DNA from: JADCRZ01 sp037718865
GTDB lineage: Bacteria > Bacteroidota > Bacteroidia > Chitinophagales > Chitinophagaceae
Direction: 5' to 3'
DNA length: 64,000 nt
Assembly: GCA_037718865.1 (NCBI GenBank)
Contig: JBBJMP010000012.1
Location: 62,001-126,000 of the forward strand
Shown: positions 8,773 through 17,112 of the stretch, in pieces
Numbering within the stretch: the first letter of the stretch is position 1
How the letters are laid out: every line of letters begins with the position of its first letter
Notes under the pieces: generated by a model
Seen by the model: only the letters and a program-made list of their open reading frames with translations
Told to the model about the DNA's origin: nothing
Database searches by the model: none
Translations under genes and position numbers: made by a program

Positions 8773-9585
8773 GTGTTTAAATTTATTACAAGCAGGCCGT
8801 TATGGGTTAATATTTTATTAGCCATTGTTTTAGTTTCCATCATTCTGTTTTTGTTTCTTAATTCACTTAGTTACCTAACTGAACATGGCAGGATACTTAA
8901 GATACCTTCTGTTACCGGTATGTCGATGGGTGAAGCAACAAAAGTACTTAATGACGAAGGCTTTGATGTAAACATACAGGATTCGGTATATATCGATACC
9001 ATTGCTCCCCTTACCGTTACCAGGCAGTTTCCTGAAGCTGATGCAGCCGTAAAAATAAATCGAACGGTATATTTAACTGTAAACCGTTCCGTGCCGCCTT
9101 TAATTACCATGCCAAGGCTGGTGGGCAGTTTTCGTAACGCCGTCCTTATTCTTAAACAGTTCGGGTTAAAGCTCGGCGACACCTCGTACCGACCCGATTT
9201 TGCCAAGAATTCCGTGTTGGAACAGTTATACAATGGTCAGATGATCAAACCGGGCACCAGGATACCGATGGGATCGATTATATCGCTGGTGCTGGGCAGG
9301 GGGCTTTCCAATACAAACATGTCCGTGCCTGACCTGTTCGGACAAACATACATGGACGCGAAACTAAGATTGGATTCTTTAGGGGTTGGACTTGTTCCAA
9401 TAATTGACCCGGGTGTCACTGACACCATGAATGCCTATATTTACCGTCAAAACCCTGAACGTTTGAATGACGAACGAAGGATAAACCGCATCAGGCCAGG
9501 CCAGATGATCGACATATGGCTCAGCGCTAATCAAAAGGAAAGAATAGACACCACAATCAACGCGGATGATTTTATTTCCCAATAA
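8773..9585 (+). CDS. Membrane-anchored PASTA-domain protein
   Basis: 270 residues from a GTG start. One N-terminal transmembrane segment (residues about 12-32) is followed by three PASTA repeats at roughly 40-105, 110-177 and 185-255, each with the hydrophobic core and GxxxxxA pattern of the fold. PASTA domains bind peptidoglycan fragments or beta-lactams. No kinase domain is attached. Its place directly behind ddl fits a cell-wall role; the precise function is not known to me. Confidence 0.85.
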   Translation: MFKFITSRPLWVNILLAIVLVSIILFLFLNSLSYLTEHGRILKIPSVTGMSMGEATKVLNDEGFDVNIQDSVYIDTIAPLTVTRQFPEADAAVKINRTVYLTVNRSVPPLITMPRLVGSFRNAVLILKQFGLKLGDTSYRPDFAKNSVLEQLYNGQMIKPGTRIPMGSIISLVLGRGLSNTNMSVPDLFGQTYMDAKLRLDSLGVGLVPIIDPGVTDTMNAYIYRQNPERLNDERRINRIRPGQMIDIWLSANQKERIDTTINADDFISQ

Positions 9586-9596
9586 AAGAATTTTAT

Positions 9597-9911
9597 ATGC
9601 AAAATATAACCGTAAAGGAATTAAAGGAAAGAATTGCTGCCGGAGAGCAGCTTAACATAGTAGATGTCCGTGAGCCGGACGAGTATGCGGAATTTAATAT
9701 TGGTGCAAAATTATATCCCCTGAGTAAAATTCAATCCATGCAGGTGGAGGAACTGGAAGAATGGAAAGACAAAGAACTCATAGTACACTGCCGCAGTGGA
9801 AAAAGAAGCTTAACAGCCTGCATGTTCCTGGAGACATTGGGATTTACAAATACCAAAAATCTAGAGGGCGGCATGCTCGCCTGGCAGGAACAGCAGGGAC
9901 CGGTGAAGTGA
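9597..9911 (+). CDS. Single-domain rhodanese-like protein
   Basis: 104 residues. The rhodanese active-site loop is C65-R-S-G-K-R (in IVHCRSGKRS), consistent with a sulfurtransferase carrying a persulfide. The N-terminal VDVREPDEY segment is also typical. Cytoplasmic. Starts 11 bases after the PASTA gene and is probably co-transcribed with ddl. Confidence 0.88.
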   Translation: MQNITVKELKERIAAGEQLNIVDVREPDEYAEFNIGAKLYPLSKIQSMQVEELEEWKDKELIVHCRSGKRSLTACMFLETLGFTNTKNLEGGMLAWQEQQGPVK

Positions 9912-9968
9912 GTGATGAGTTATAATTCCATTCACACGGTCTGCCGCTCATAACTCATATCTCATCAC
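9911..9968. repeat. Word-repeat spacer hairpin between convergent genes
   Basis: The spacer contains AGTGATGAGTTATAA at 9911-9925 and, inverted, ATAACTCAT and CATCACT around 9950-9969. The two halves form an imperfect hairpin spanning the ends of the rhodanese and TonB-receptor genes. The ATGAGTTAT word recurs in the spacer at 36731-36751. Confidence 0.55.
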
Positions 9969-12335
9969 TTATAACTTAACATTCACCCCTGCCATCCAGT
10001 TAATTCCGGCCATTGGGTATACATAATTTTCCGTTGTTCGTTTTCCATCGCTGAAATAACTGAAAGTATAACCATTGGGTTCGTACATTCTGTCAAACAA
10101 GTTGTTTACCTGCACAAGGAAGGTCACTTCTTTCAAAACCTGTTTTTTTATCGTGTACGACATATTCAGGTCGAGCACATTAAACGCAGGCAGGCTCCTG
10201 CTCCTGGTCTCGGTATTATCGAGATATTGCCTGCCGACATACTTATTGATGATGCTTATCGTCCCGTTGTTTAACGGAGTAAAGTGAACTCCGGCACTTC
10301 CGGTGACAGCCGGAGAAAAGGAAATATCCGTCTTGTTATAAGCAAATATTTTTTGTTCTCCAAGGTCATAATCATCTACATATTCCATAAACTTCAGCAC
10401 TTTGTTGCTGCTTAAGGTAAGATTTCCGGTTGCGTTCACCCAGGGCGATATCCTGGCCATGCCCTGCAGTTCTATGCCTTTACGGTAACTTCGCTGGATG
10501 TTTGTCCTGGTATAGGCTCCGACATCGTTTACTTTACCGGTTAATACCAATTGATTGCTATAACGCATGTAATAAAAGGTCACACCATAAGTAAGAGCAG
10601 GGGTTCTTTTCTCCAGGCCGGCCTCAAAGTCATGCAAGGTCTCCGGTTTAGGCTGTGATGCGGCACCGGCTTCAAAATCATCCCTGTTTGGTTCTTTATG
10701 TGCAACCGACCATGAAAGGTAGCCGTTCCAGTTATTATTACTATAATGTATACCTGCCTTTGGATTCAAAAAATGATAAGTGTTCTTTATAAGCAGCGCA
10801 GGATTGTCCCTGAAGCCCTCAATGTGATATCTCACCGATCTGAACTGCAGGTCAAAAAAAACTTCCCAATACTGTGAAAATTTTTGTTGCCATTTGGAAT
10901 AAATATTCCTGTCGGTTTTAAAAGCGTCCAGGTTATACCAGGTGTAATCCCGCGGAATACCTGTCTGGGCCCAGGTTACTCTGCCATAATGTTTTCCATC
11001 ATAGCGGGTCAGGCTTCCCCCCAGGGTAAATATGGATTTATTCAACGTGTACTGCAGGGAAAAAATATTGCCGTAAAAGTAATTATCGAGCCACAGTTGC
11101 CTGATGAGGTCAGTTTCACGTATGGTATCTCTGCCAGCATAGATATCGGGCAGACCGTAAGCAGCAAAAGCTTGTCCTGCTTTGTATTGTTCGTAGTATC
11201 CTTTTCCCCTTGTAAGAAAAACAGCAGTGTTAAAGGAAAGGCCTTTATTGAACTGGTGGTTAAAAAATAATTGGTAATGATCCTGCTTGTAATTATCTGT
11301 TTCATTACTATACGGCTCTCCCGGCCTTTCGGTACCAGCAGAATTAGATGTCCTGCTTTTGGAAAGTTCCTGCTGCAATATGCCGTTCCAGGACTGGTAG
11401 GTTTTTTCGTAGCCGGACAGTACATTGAATCGTATAGACGATTTTTTATTAATGTATGCGGTAGAAAAGTGCAATGAACGCAGCCTGCTGCTAGCCCTGT
11501 CGATATATCCATTACTCGTAACGCGGGATATACGGGCATCTATTGTGAAATGATCATATAATAAGCCGCTTCCGGCTTTTAATGTATTCTTAAAGGTGTT
11601 AAAGGAACCCATGCTGTTACTGATCTCAGCATAAGCTTTTTCGCGGAATTCGTTTGTGCCTATATTGATTGATGCTCCGAAAGCACCGCTTCCGTTGGAG
11701 GAAGTCCCTACCCCACGTTGAATCTGAATGCTGCTGACTGAAGAGGCCACGTCAGGAAGATCAACAAAAAAGGTTCCCTGGCTTTCAGCATCATTATAAG
11801 GAATTCCGTTAAGGGTTACATTGATCCTCGTAGGGTCCGAGCCCCTGATCCGTATGCCCGTGTAACCAACGCCATTGCCCGCATCGGAATGGATAACCAC
11901 CGAAGGGGTCTGGTTCAGCAGAAAAGGCAGGTCCTGTCCTAAATTGTTTCTTTCTATTTCCGCCTTTCCCAGGTTGGTTTTAGTGAATGGGCTTTTCTCT
12001 CCCGCCCGGATGGCACGAATTTCCACCGGCTGAAGAAAGAGCTTGTGGCGTTCAAGTTTGATTTCGGTAATTCCTGCGGAAAATTCGATCTGGCTCCTCA
12101 GGGATTTGTAACCTATACTGCTGACAAGCACGAATCGGGAGCCTTGCAGATTACTTACGCTAAAAAGGCCGTTTTGATCCGTAATCCGTGTGCCGGCATT
12201 AGCTATTTCTACCGTTGCCCCGGCTAGGGGAGAGCGATTGTCCGAATCGATTACTTTGCCTGTAAAAACTTGTTGGGCGAATACTAATCCATTAAAAAAG
12301 ATGTAGCAGATCGCCAAAGACCATTTTTTCATCAT
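9969..12335 (-). CDS. TonB-dependent outer-membrane receptor, predicted thiamin-related uptake
   Basis: 788 residues from the ATG at 12335 (a second ATG follows at 12332); a TTG at 12371 would add residues before the signal peptide and is unlikely. Signal peptide ends near FAQQ. A CarboxypepD_reg-like domain occupies about residues 23-90, the plug about 100-230 (RIRGSDPTRINVTLNGIPYND), and the rest is the 22-strand beta-barrel ending in an aromatic-alternating C-terminus. The mRNA leader carries a TPP riboswitch, so the likely cargo is thiamin or a precursor; this is inference from regulation, not from the receptor sequence. Confidence 0.9.
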   Translation of the reverse strand: MMKKWSLAICYIFFNGLVFAQQVFTGKVIDSDNRSPLAGATVEIANAGTRITDQNGLFSVSNLQGSRFVLVSSIGYKSLRSQIEFSAGITEIKLERHKLFLQPVEIRAIRAGEKSPFTKTNLGKAEIERNNLGQDLPFLLNQTPSVVIHSDAGNGVGYTGIRIRGSDPTRINVTLNGIPYNDAESQGTFFVDLPDVASSVSSIQIQRGVGTSSNGSGAFGASINIGTNEFREKAYAEISNSMGSFNTFKNTLKAGSGLLYDHFTIDARISRVTSNGYIDRASSRLRSLHFSTAYINKKSSIRFNVLSGYEKTYQSWNGILQQELSKSRTSNSAGTERPGEPYSNETDNYKQDHYQLFFNHQFNKGLSFNTAVFLTRGKGYYEQYKAGQAFAAYGLPDIYAGRDTIRETDLIRQLWLDNYFYGNIFSLQYTLNKSIFTLGGSLTRYDGKHYGRVTWAQTGIPRDYTWYNLDAFKTDRNIYSKWQQKFSQYWEVFFDLQFRSVRYHIEGFRDNPALLIKNTYHFLNPKAGIHYSNNNWNGYLSWSVAHKEPNRDDFEAGAASQPKPETLHDFEAGLEKRTPALTYGVTFYYMRYSNQLVLTGKVNDVGAYTRTNIQRSYRKGIELQGMARISPWVNATGNLTLSSNKVLKFMEYVDDYDLGEQKIFAYNKTDISFSPAVTGSAGVHFTPLNNGTISIINKYVGRQYLDNTETRSRSLPAFNVLDLNMSYTIKKQVLKEVTFLVQVNNLFDRMYEPNGYTFSYFSDGKRTTENYVYPMAGINWMAGVNVKL

Positions 12336-12428
12336 GTTAATTTGATGTGATGACCGGTTTAAGGCCGGCAAAAATTGATTTTTGGAAATATGCTGCGAAA
12401 GTGAAGAGGAGAAAACAATATGTTGACC

Positions 12429-12516
12429 ACCTTCCCTGCGCAGGCATTACCCTGTTCAGGTTCTACGGGTATTATCTCAGCCGTTAGCCCATTGGCATTT
12501 ACAGCACCCCGAGGAA
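12429..12516 (-). promoter_or_regulatory. TPP (THI-box) riboswitch
   Basis: Read on the minus strand, the element has the conserved series GGGGTGC, CTGAGA, ACCC, GAACCTGA, GGGTAATGCC and GCAGGGA in the correct order. These are the pyrimidine-sensor and pyrophosphate-sensor helices of the thiamin pyrophosphate aptamer. It ends about 94 bases before the receptor ATG, so it should repress the TonB-dependent receptor when TPP is abundant. The mechanism (terminator or ribosome-site masking) is not clear; I see no strong T-tailed hairpin after it. Confidence 0.95.
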
Positions 12517-12537
12517 TCTGATAACTTAAATCCAATA

Positions 12538-12545
12538 CAAAGATA
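12538..12545 (-). promoter_or_regulatory. -7 element driving the riboswitch leader
   Basis: TATCTTTG on the minus strand matches TANNTTTG and sits about 20 bases before the first aptamer helix, the right place for the start of the riboswitch transcript. Confidence 0.5.
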
Positions 12546-12619
12546 AACACTAATCAATAAATTTTCACCATCCTGTAACATTTGTTTTATGGCAAACGTC
12601 CAAATGAAAAATCACTTAT

Positions 12620-13354
12620 ATGAAGCACGTACTGTTTTGTTTGATCTTCCTTGTTTCTATAGTCAGGGCTTATCCGCAAACCGGTCAGGACAATACCATC
12701 ATTAATGACCCTAATGCCGAAGCAAGGAAAGTTCCGGCTTTTAGCGTGATACATGTTTCACATGGCATTTCACTGGTTGTTAAACAAGGCAGCCAGCATG
12801 GTGTAGCGGTAAGTGCCAGTGATCGGGAGTACAGAGATAAGATTAAAACGGTGGTAGAGAATGGGGTGTTAAAGATCTATTACGATAGCGACAGTTGGTG
12901 GAAGGGTAGTAACAGGGCAAATAAGAAGCTTAAGGCTTATGTTTCAGTGAATTCTTTAGAAAAATTATCCGGAAATTCAGGTTCGTCTATCCTGGTGGAT
13001 GGAAGCCTTAATTCGAACAAGTTTGTTCTTGACCTTTCTTCAGGAAGCAACTTTAGGGGAGACATTCGGGCCGCCGAGTTAAATATCGAACAATCAAGTG
13101 GGGCCGTGTCCAAAATTTCCGGTACAGCAAAAAATGTTTATTTAGAAACCAGCAGCGGAAGTAATCTGCACGGATATAACCTGTCTGCCGATGTGTGTAA
13201 CGCGAGTGCCAGCAGTGGCGCTCATATTGAAATCAGTGTAAATACAGAACTTACCGGTAAGGCTAGTAGTGGTGGTGGTGTCAGGTATAAAGGCAACGGT
13301 GTATTGAAAAACAAATCTACCAGCAGCGGAGGAAGTGTGAGTAAGAACGGATAA
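12620..13354 (+). CDS. Head-GIN domain (DUF2807) secreted protein, copy 1
   Basis: 244 residues with a signal peptide ending near AYPQ (residue 20). The remainder matches the DUF2807 pattern: an AFSVIHVSHGISLVVKQG start, a KLKAYVSVNSLEKLSGNSGS middle and a repetitive right-handed beta-solenoid. Ladder positions carry SSGS, SSGA or SSGG roughly every 20 residues. DUF2807 has been described as a putative adhesin; function is unproven. It is followed 92 bases later by a paralogue. Confidence 0.85.
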   Translation: MKHVLFCLIFLVSIVRAYPQTGQDNTIINDPNAEARKVPAFSVIHVSHGISLVVKQGSQHGVAVSASDREYRDKIKTVVENGVLKIYYDSDSWWKGSNRANKKLKAYVSVNSLEKLSGNSGSSILVDGSLNSNKFVLDLSSGSNFRGDIRAAELNIEQSSGAVSKISGTAKNVYLETSSGSNLHGYNLSADVCNASASSGAHIEISVNTELTGKASSGGGVRYKGNGVLKNKSTSSGGSVSKNG

Positions 13355-13446
13355 GCCAGGTATAAAGCGATTACCTGCAATGTGATATCTTTATTACTTG
13401 ATAAAGAAAAGTGAACCCTCCGGTTCGTTTATTTAATTTGTAGTTT

Positions 13447-14160
13447 ATGAAATTAATGTTTGCAGCTATTGCTATGTTATCCGGTGCTATTCTTTTTGGG
13501 CAGAAAACTATTATCAACGACCCGAATGCCAAGATACGTAGTATTGGAAGCTTTTCGGCGATTAAGATTTCAGGTGGAATCGACCTGTACCTGAGCAAAG
13601 GTGAGAAAGAAGCGATGGCCGTAAGTGCAGTTGACGTAAAATTCAGGGATCAGATCAAGACCTCTGTTGACAACGGTGTGTTAACGATCTGGTACGGTAA
13701 CAATGTTTGGAAAATGAATACAGGAAACAGGAAACTTAAGGCCTATGTTTCCTTCCGTGTATTAAATGAAATCGTCGCGTCCGGAGCCAGTGATGTATTT
13801 GTTGAAGGGATAATTGACGGGGATGCGCTTACCCTGAACTTATCCGGTGCGAGTGATTTTAAGGGTAAGGTTGAAGTGGGAAGATTAACCATTGAACAAA
13901 GTGGGGCATCGGACGCTACTATAACCGGTAAGGCAGGAAGAATACAAGTAGAAGCCTCGGGGGCCAGTGACCTGAAGGGGTACGATCTTGAAACGGAAAA
14001 TTGCCGTGCAAAGGCCTCGGGCGCTTCTGATATCAAGATCACCGTAACCGGGGAATTGCATGCAACAGCTAATGGTGCCAGTTCAATATATTATAAAGGA
14101 GCCGGAGTAGTCAAAGAAAGCAGGTCAAGCGGTGCCAGTAGCATTGGAAAAAGGAGCTAG
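13447..14160 (+). CDS. Head-GIN domain (DUF2807) secreted protein, copy 2
   Basis: 237 residues, signal peptide ending near LFGQK. Aligns end to end with the preceding gene (both contain IINDPNA, a KLKAYVSF/VSV block and the same ladder), so the two arose by tandem duplication. In this copy the ladder motif is SGASD, seen five times between about residues 117 and 200, then NGASS and SGASS. A beta-solenoid stacking Ser and Asp on one edge is the expected structure. Periplasmic or surface location inferred. Confidence 0.85.
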   Translation: MKLMFAAIAMLSGAILFGQKTIINDPNAKIRSIGSFSAIKISGGIDLYLSKGEKEAMAVSAVDVKFRDQIKTSVDNGVLTIWYGNNVWKMNTGNRKLKAYVSFRVLNEIVASGASDVFVEGIIDGDALTLNLSGASDFKGKVEVGRLTIEQSGASDATITGKAGRIQVEASGASDLKGYDLETENCRAKASGASDIKITVTGELHATANGASSIYYKGAGVVKESRSSGASSIGKRS

Positions 14161-14313
14161 CAGCAATTGGCTGGGCTTGACCCGGCTGGAAGTAGCCGCA
14201 GATTCGCAGATTTAGTCATAGCGAACAATCCGGGGCATTTCTTTTTGATTAGTCAACTATATTTTAAATAGTTTGGCTGGAAGATATTTTAGCCTTAGTT
14301 TTGCTCCCCACAT

Positions 14314-14385
<72 letters not shown>

Positions 14386-14387
14386 CA

Positions 14388-14412
14388 AAAGGCCTCAAGT
14401 GAGGCCTTTATT
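14388..14412 (+). terminator. Terminator behind tRNA-fMet
   Basis: AAAGGCCTC and GAGGCCTTT form a nine-base stem with a four-base loop three bases after the tRNA end, followed by an AT-rich tract. Confidence 0.8.
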
Positions 14413-14470
14413 ATTTAAAAAGGGCCAGCCGACTCCAAAAGACTGACAGTGTCAATATTGGTTCAGACGA

Positions 14471-14494
14471 GGTCCCCTATTGGGGCCTTTTTTT
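14471..14494 (+). terminator. Second terminator upstream of era
   Basis: GGTCCCC and GGGGCC pair around TATT and are followed by eight T. It lies 37 bases before the era ATG and insulates era from the tRNA transcript. Confidence 0.7.
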
Positions 14495-14530
14495 TATGTT
14501 ATAACTTTGTCTCGTAGTAAAAGAGGTTTA

Positions 14531-15400
14531 ATGAAAACAGGATTTGTAAATATATTCGGCAAACCAAATGCAGGCAAAAGCACATTGCTGAACGAGTTAA
14601 TGGGGGAAAAGCTGGCTATCGTGTCTCATAAGGTTCAGACAACCAGGCATAGGATAAAAGGAATACTTACCGAAAAAGATTACCAGATCGTTTTCTCTGA
14701 TACCCCCGGTATCATTGAGCCGAAGTACAAATTGCACGAGAGAATGATGCAAGCGGTCAGAAATGCCCTGGAAGATGCAGATCTGGCCTTATTAATGGTG
14801 GATGTGAACGATGATCCCCTGGAATGTGATGCCATTTTTTCAGCATTGAAGTTAAAAGTTCCAGCTATAGTGCTGATTAACAAGATCGACCGTTCCGACT
14901 TATCAAAAACCGGGTCAGTGACCGCATTTTTTGCTTCAAAAGCGTATTGTAATGAAGTGGTATGTATATCAGCCCTTGCTAAGCAGAACATTCATGGTCT
15001 CATTAATACCATTCTGAATTACCTCCCGGAAGGTGAACCCTTTTTTGAAGATGATAATATCAGCGATCTGTCAACCCGGTTCTTTGTCGGGGAACTGGTT
15101 AGAGAAAAAATTTACCAGTTATATGAAGAGGAGATCCCTTATCATTCTACCGTAATTGTACAGGAATATACGGAAAAGCTTAGCCTCGTTAAAATCCGGG
15201 CTGAGATTGTGGTGCAACGGGAAACCCAAAAAGGAATTCTGCTGGGCGAGAGTGGTAAAATGATCAGGCAGTTAGGAACTGAAGCAAGGATTGAAATAGA
15301 GAAATTTATTGGCCGGAAGGTTTTTCTGGAACTGTTTGTGAAAGTAAGACCAAAATGGAGGGACAACGATTTACATTTGCGCGAATACGGATATAGGTGA
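14531..15400 (+). CDS. era: GTPase Era
   Basis: 289 residues from the ATG at 14531; a longer reading from 14480 would start inside the terminator. Era binds GTP and the 3' end of 16S rRNA during 30S assembly. G1 is GKPNAGKST (residues 10-18), G3 is DTPG, G4 is NKID, and the C-terminal KH domain contains ILLGESGKMIRQLG and the KVRPKWRDN end. Followed 89 bases later by der on the same strand. Confidence 0.95.
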   Translation: MKTGFVNIFGKPNAGKSTLLNELMGEKLAIVSHKVQTTRHRIKGILTEKDYQIVFSDTPGIIEPKYKLHERMMQAVRNALEDADLALLMVDVNDDPLECDAIFSALKLKVPAIVLINKIDRSDLSKTGSVTAFFASKAYCNEVVCISALAKQNIHGLINTILNYLPEGEPFFEDDNISDLSTRFFVGELVREKIYQLYEEEIPYHSTVIVQEYTEKLSLVKIRAEIVVQRETQKGILLGESGKMIRQLGTEARIEIEKFIGRKVFLELFVKVRPKWRDNDLHLREYGYR

Positions 15401-15404
15401 GAAT

Positions 15405-15445
15405 AATGTGCGAATTTACGGATGTGCCAATTTGCGAATGAGAGA
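15405..15445 (+). repeat. Word-repeat spacer between era and der
   Basis: The degenerate words AATGTGCGAATTTACG, GATGTGCCAATTTGCG and AATGAGAGAG follow each other. The same ATGTGCG(G/A)AT word is found in the spacers at 34537 and 53735. Only one half (no inverted partner) is seen here. Confidence 0.45.
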
Positions 15446-15489
15446 GAGTTGGATCAGTTGTTTCTATTTAATCATTACAAAAAAATATA

Positions 15490-16800
15490 ATGTCGGGATT
15501 TACTGTTGCCATAGTAGGCAGACCAAATGTTGGTAAAAGCACTTTCTTTAACCGCTTGCTGGAACAACGCAAGGCCATTGTTGATAATATAAGCGGCGTT
15601 ACCCGCGACCGTCAATATGGTATTGCAGAATGGACTGGTAAGACGTTCAATGTAATAGATACCGGTGGATTTGTGCCCCAAAGTGAAGACATTTTCGAGA
15701 GGGAGATCAAAAAGCAGGTATTGATAGCCGTTGAAGAAGCTGATGCCCTGGTGTTTATGGTGGACACATCCACCGGTATAACCGACCTTGATCAGGCCAT
15801 GGCCGATGTATTACGCAGAACGGCCAAGCCGGTGTTTCTTGCAGTTAACAAGGTGGATAATCACGAACGGTTGCTGGAAGCTTCAGAATTTTATAGTCTG
15901 GGCTTTGAAAACATATTTTTCTTATCTGCTGTGAGCGGGAGTGGTACCGGTGAAATCCTGGATGCTATTGTTGAATTGATAGAGGACAGTTCGGGAGAAT
16001 CGGAGGAAAAGCAACTGCCGAAATTCGCCATCATAGGTCAGCCAAATGTAGGAAAGTCTTCTTTACTTAACGCCCTGGTCGGGAACGAGCGGGCTATCGT
16101 AAGCGAGATCGCCGGAACAACCAGAGACACCACATCCACCCATTATAATCTTTTTCAAAAAGAATTTACATTGATCGATACGGCCGGCATCCGCCGTAAG
16201 GCTAAAGTAAATGAGGACCTTGAATTTTACTCCGTCATCCGGGCTATTAAAGCTATGGATGAGGCAGATGTTTGCCTGGTAATGCTTGATGCAGCCAAGG
16301 GGATAACAGCGCAGGACCTCAACATATTCGGCCTTGCAGTAAAAAAAGGAAAAGGAATCGTTTTACTGGTTAACAAATGGGACCTTGTTGCAAAAGATAC
16401 CAATACGGCACGCGACTATGAAGCAGCGTTAAAAAAAAAGATAGCCCCTTTTACTGATGTTCCCATTTTATTCATATCCGTTACAGAAAAAACAAGAATC
16501 TTCAAAGCCATTGAACTTGCTTTGCAGGTATACGAAAACAGGCAAAGAAAAATTTCCACTTCCCAGCTGAATGACGTTATGCAGAAAGCCATTCAATCTT
16601 ACCACCCGCCAGTGGTCCGTGGAAATGCGGTCAGTATAAAATATGTAACACAGCTACCTACCGTTGTTCCGTCATTTGCTTTTTTTACCAACTACCCTGA
16701 TGAAATAAAAGAATCTTACAGGAATTACCTGGAGAACCAGCTTCGCGAACAATTTAATTTCAAGGGAGCACCAGTAAGAATCTTTTTTCGCAAAAAATAA
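15490..16800 (+). CDS. der: GTPase Der (EngA)
   Basis: 436 residues with two consecutive GTPase domains: first G1 at 10-17 (GRPNVGKS), G3 DTGG, G4 NKVD; second G1 at 183-190 (GQPNVGKS), G3 DTAG, G4 NKWD. A C-terminal KH-like domain follows from about residue 350. Der acts in 50S ribosome assembly. Its place behind era, another ribosome-assembly GTPase, fits a co-transcribed pair. Confidence 0.96.
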   Translation: MSGFTVAIVGRPNVGKSTFFNRLLEQRKAIVDNISGVTRDRQYGIAEWTGKTFNVIDTGGFVPQSEDIFEREIKKQVLIAVEEADALVFMVDTSTGITDLDQAMADVLRRTAKPVFLAVNKVDNHERLLEASEFYSLGFENIFFLSAVSGSGTGEILDAIVELIEDSSGESEEKQLPKFAIIGQPNVGKSSLLNALVGNERAIVSEIAGTTRDTTSTHYNLFQKEFTLIDTAGIRRKAKVNEDLEFYSVIRAIKAMDEADVCLVMLDAAKGITAQDLNIFGLAVKKGKGIVLLVNKWDLVAKDTNTARDYEAALKKKIAPFTDVPILFISVTEKTRIFKAIELALQVYENRQRKISTSQLNDVMQKAIQSYHPPVVRGNAVSIKYVTQLPTVVPSFAFFTNYPDEIKESYRNYLENQLREQFNFKGAPVRIFFRKK

Positions 16801-16880
16801 AAACCCTTTACCTGTATTAAGGTACTACCAAAATACATTTAGTTTATTTAGCTTTATTCTAACGCTTAAAAAAGTTAACC

Positions 16881-17069
16881 ATGAAAAAGTTATTTATCAT
16901 TATGGCCGCCTACATCTTAACGGTATCCTGTAACAATGAGCCAGCAAGCTCAGAATCTACTTCGGTATCAGGTGATTCAGCAAACGTGCAGCAGGAAGTG
17001 GTAGTTGATACATTACCCTCATCCGACACGACAGTTAAAGCCAATGCCCGAAAGGCAATAAGAAAATAA
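16881..17069 (+). CDS. Small lipoprotein, unknown function
   Basis: 62 residues. Hydrophobic N-terminus with lipobox-like TVSC and Cys at residue 17, so it is probably lipidated. The mature part is short, rich in Ser, Thr, Asp and Val with a basic C-terminus (ARKAIRK). It resembles in size and layout the two small lipoproteins at 41819 and 42267 but has no clear sequence identity outside the signal. ATG start with upstream AT-rich sequence. Confidence 0.55.
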   Translation: MKKLFIIMAAYILTVSCNNEPASSESTSVSGDSANVQQEVVVDTLPSSDTTVKANARKAIRK

Positions 17070-17112
17070 CCAGTGAATTGTTATTCCGGTATTTCAGCAC
17101 AGTTTATTGTGG

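Noticed and set aside
11042..11539. Minus-strand frame of 165 codons within the TonB receptor
   Set aside because: It overlaps the conserved barrel coding region in another frame on the same strand and has no start context.
16801..16880. Similarity of the leader of the 16881 lipoprotein gene to the GGGGTTACC element
   Set aside because: Only fragments match (TTACC, TTAAGGT, AATACATT); the outer GGGGTT/AACCCC arms are absent, so it is not called as a third copy.
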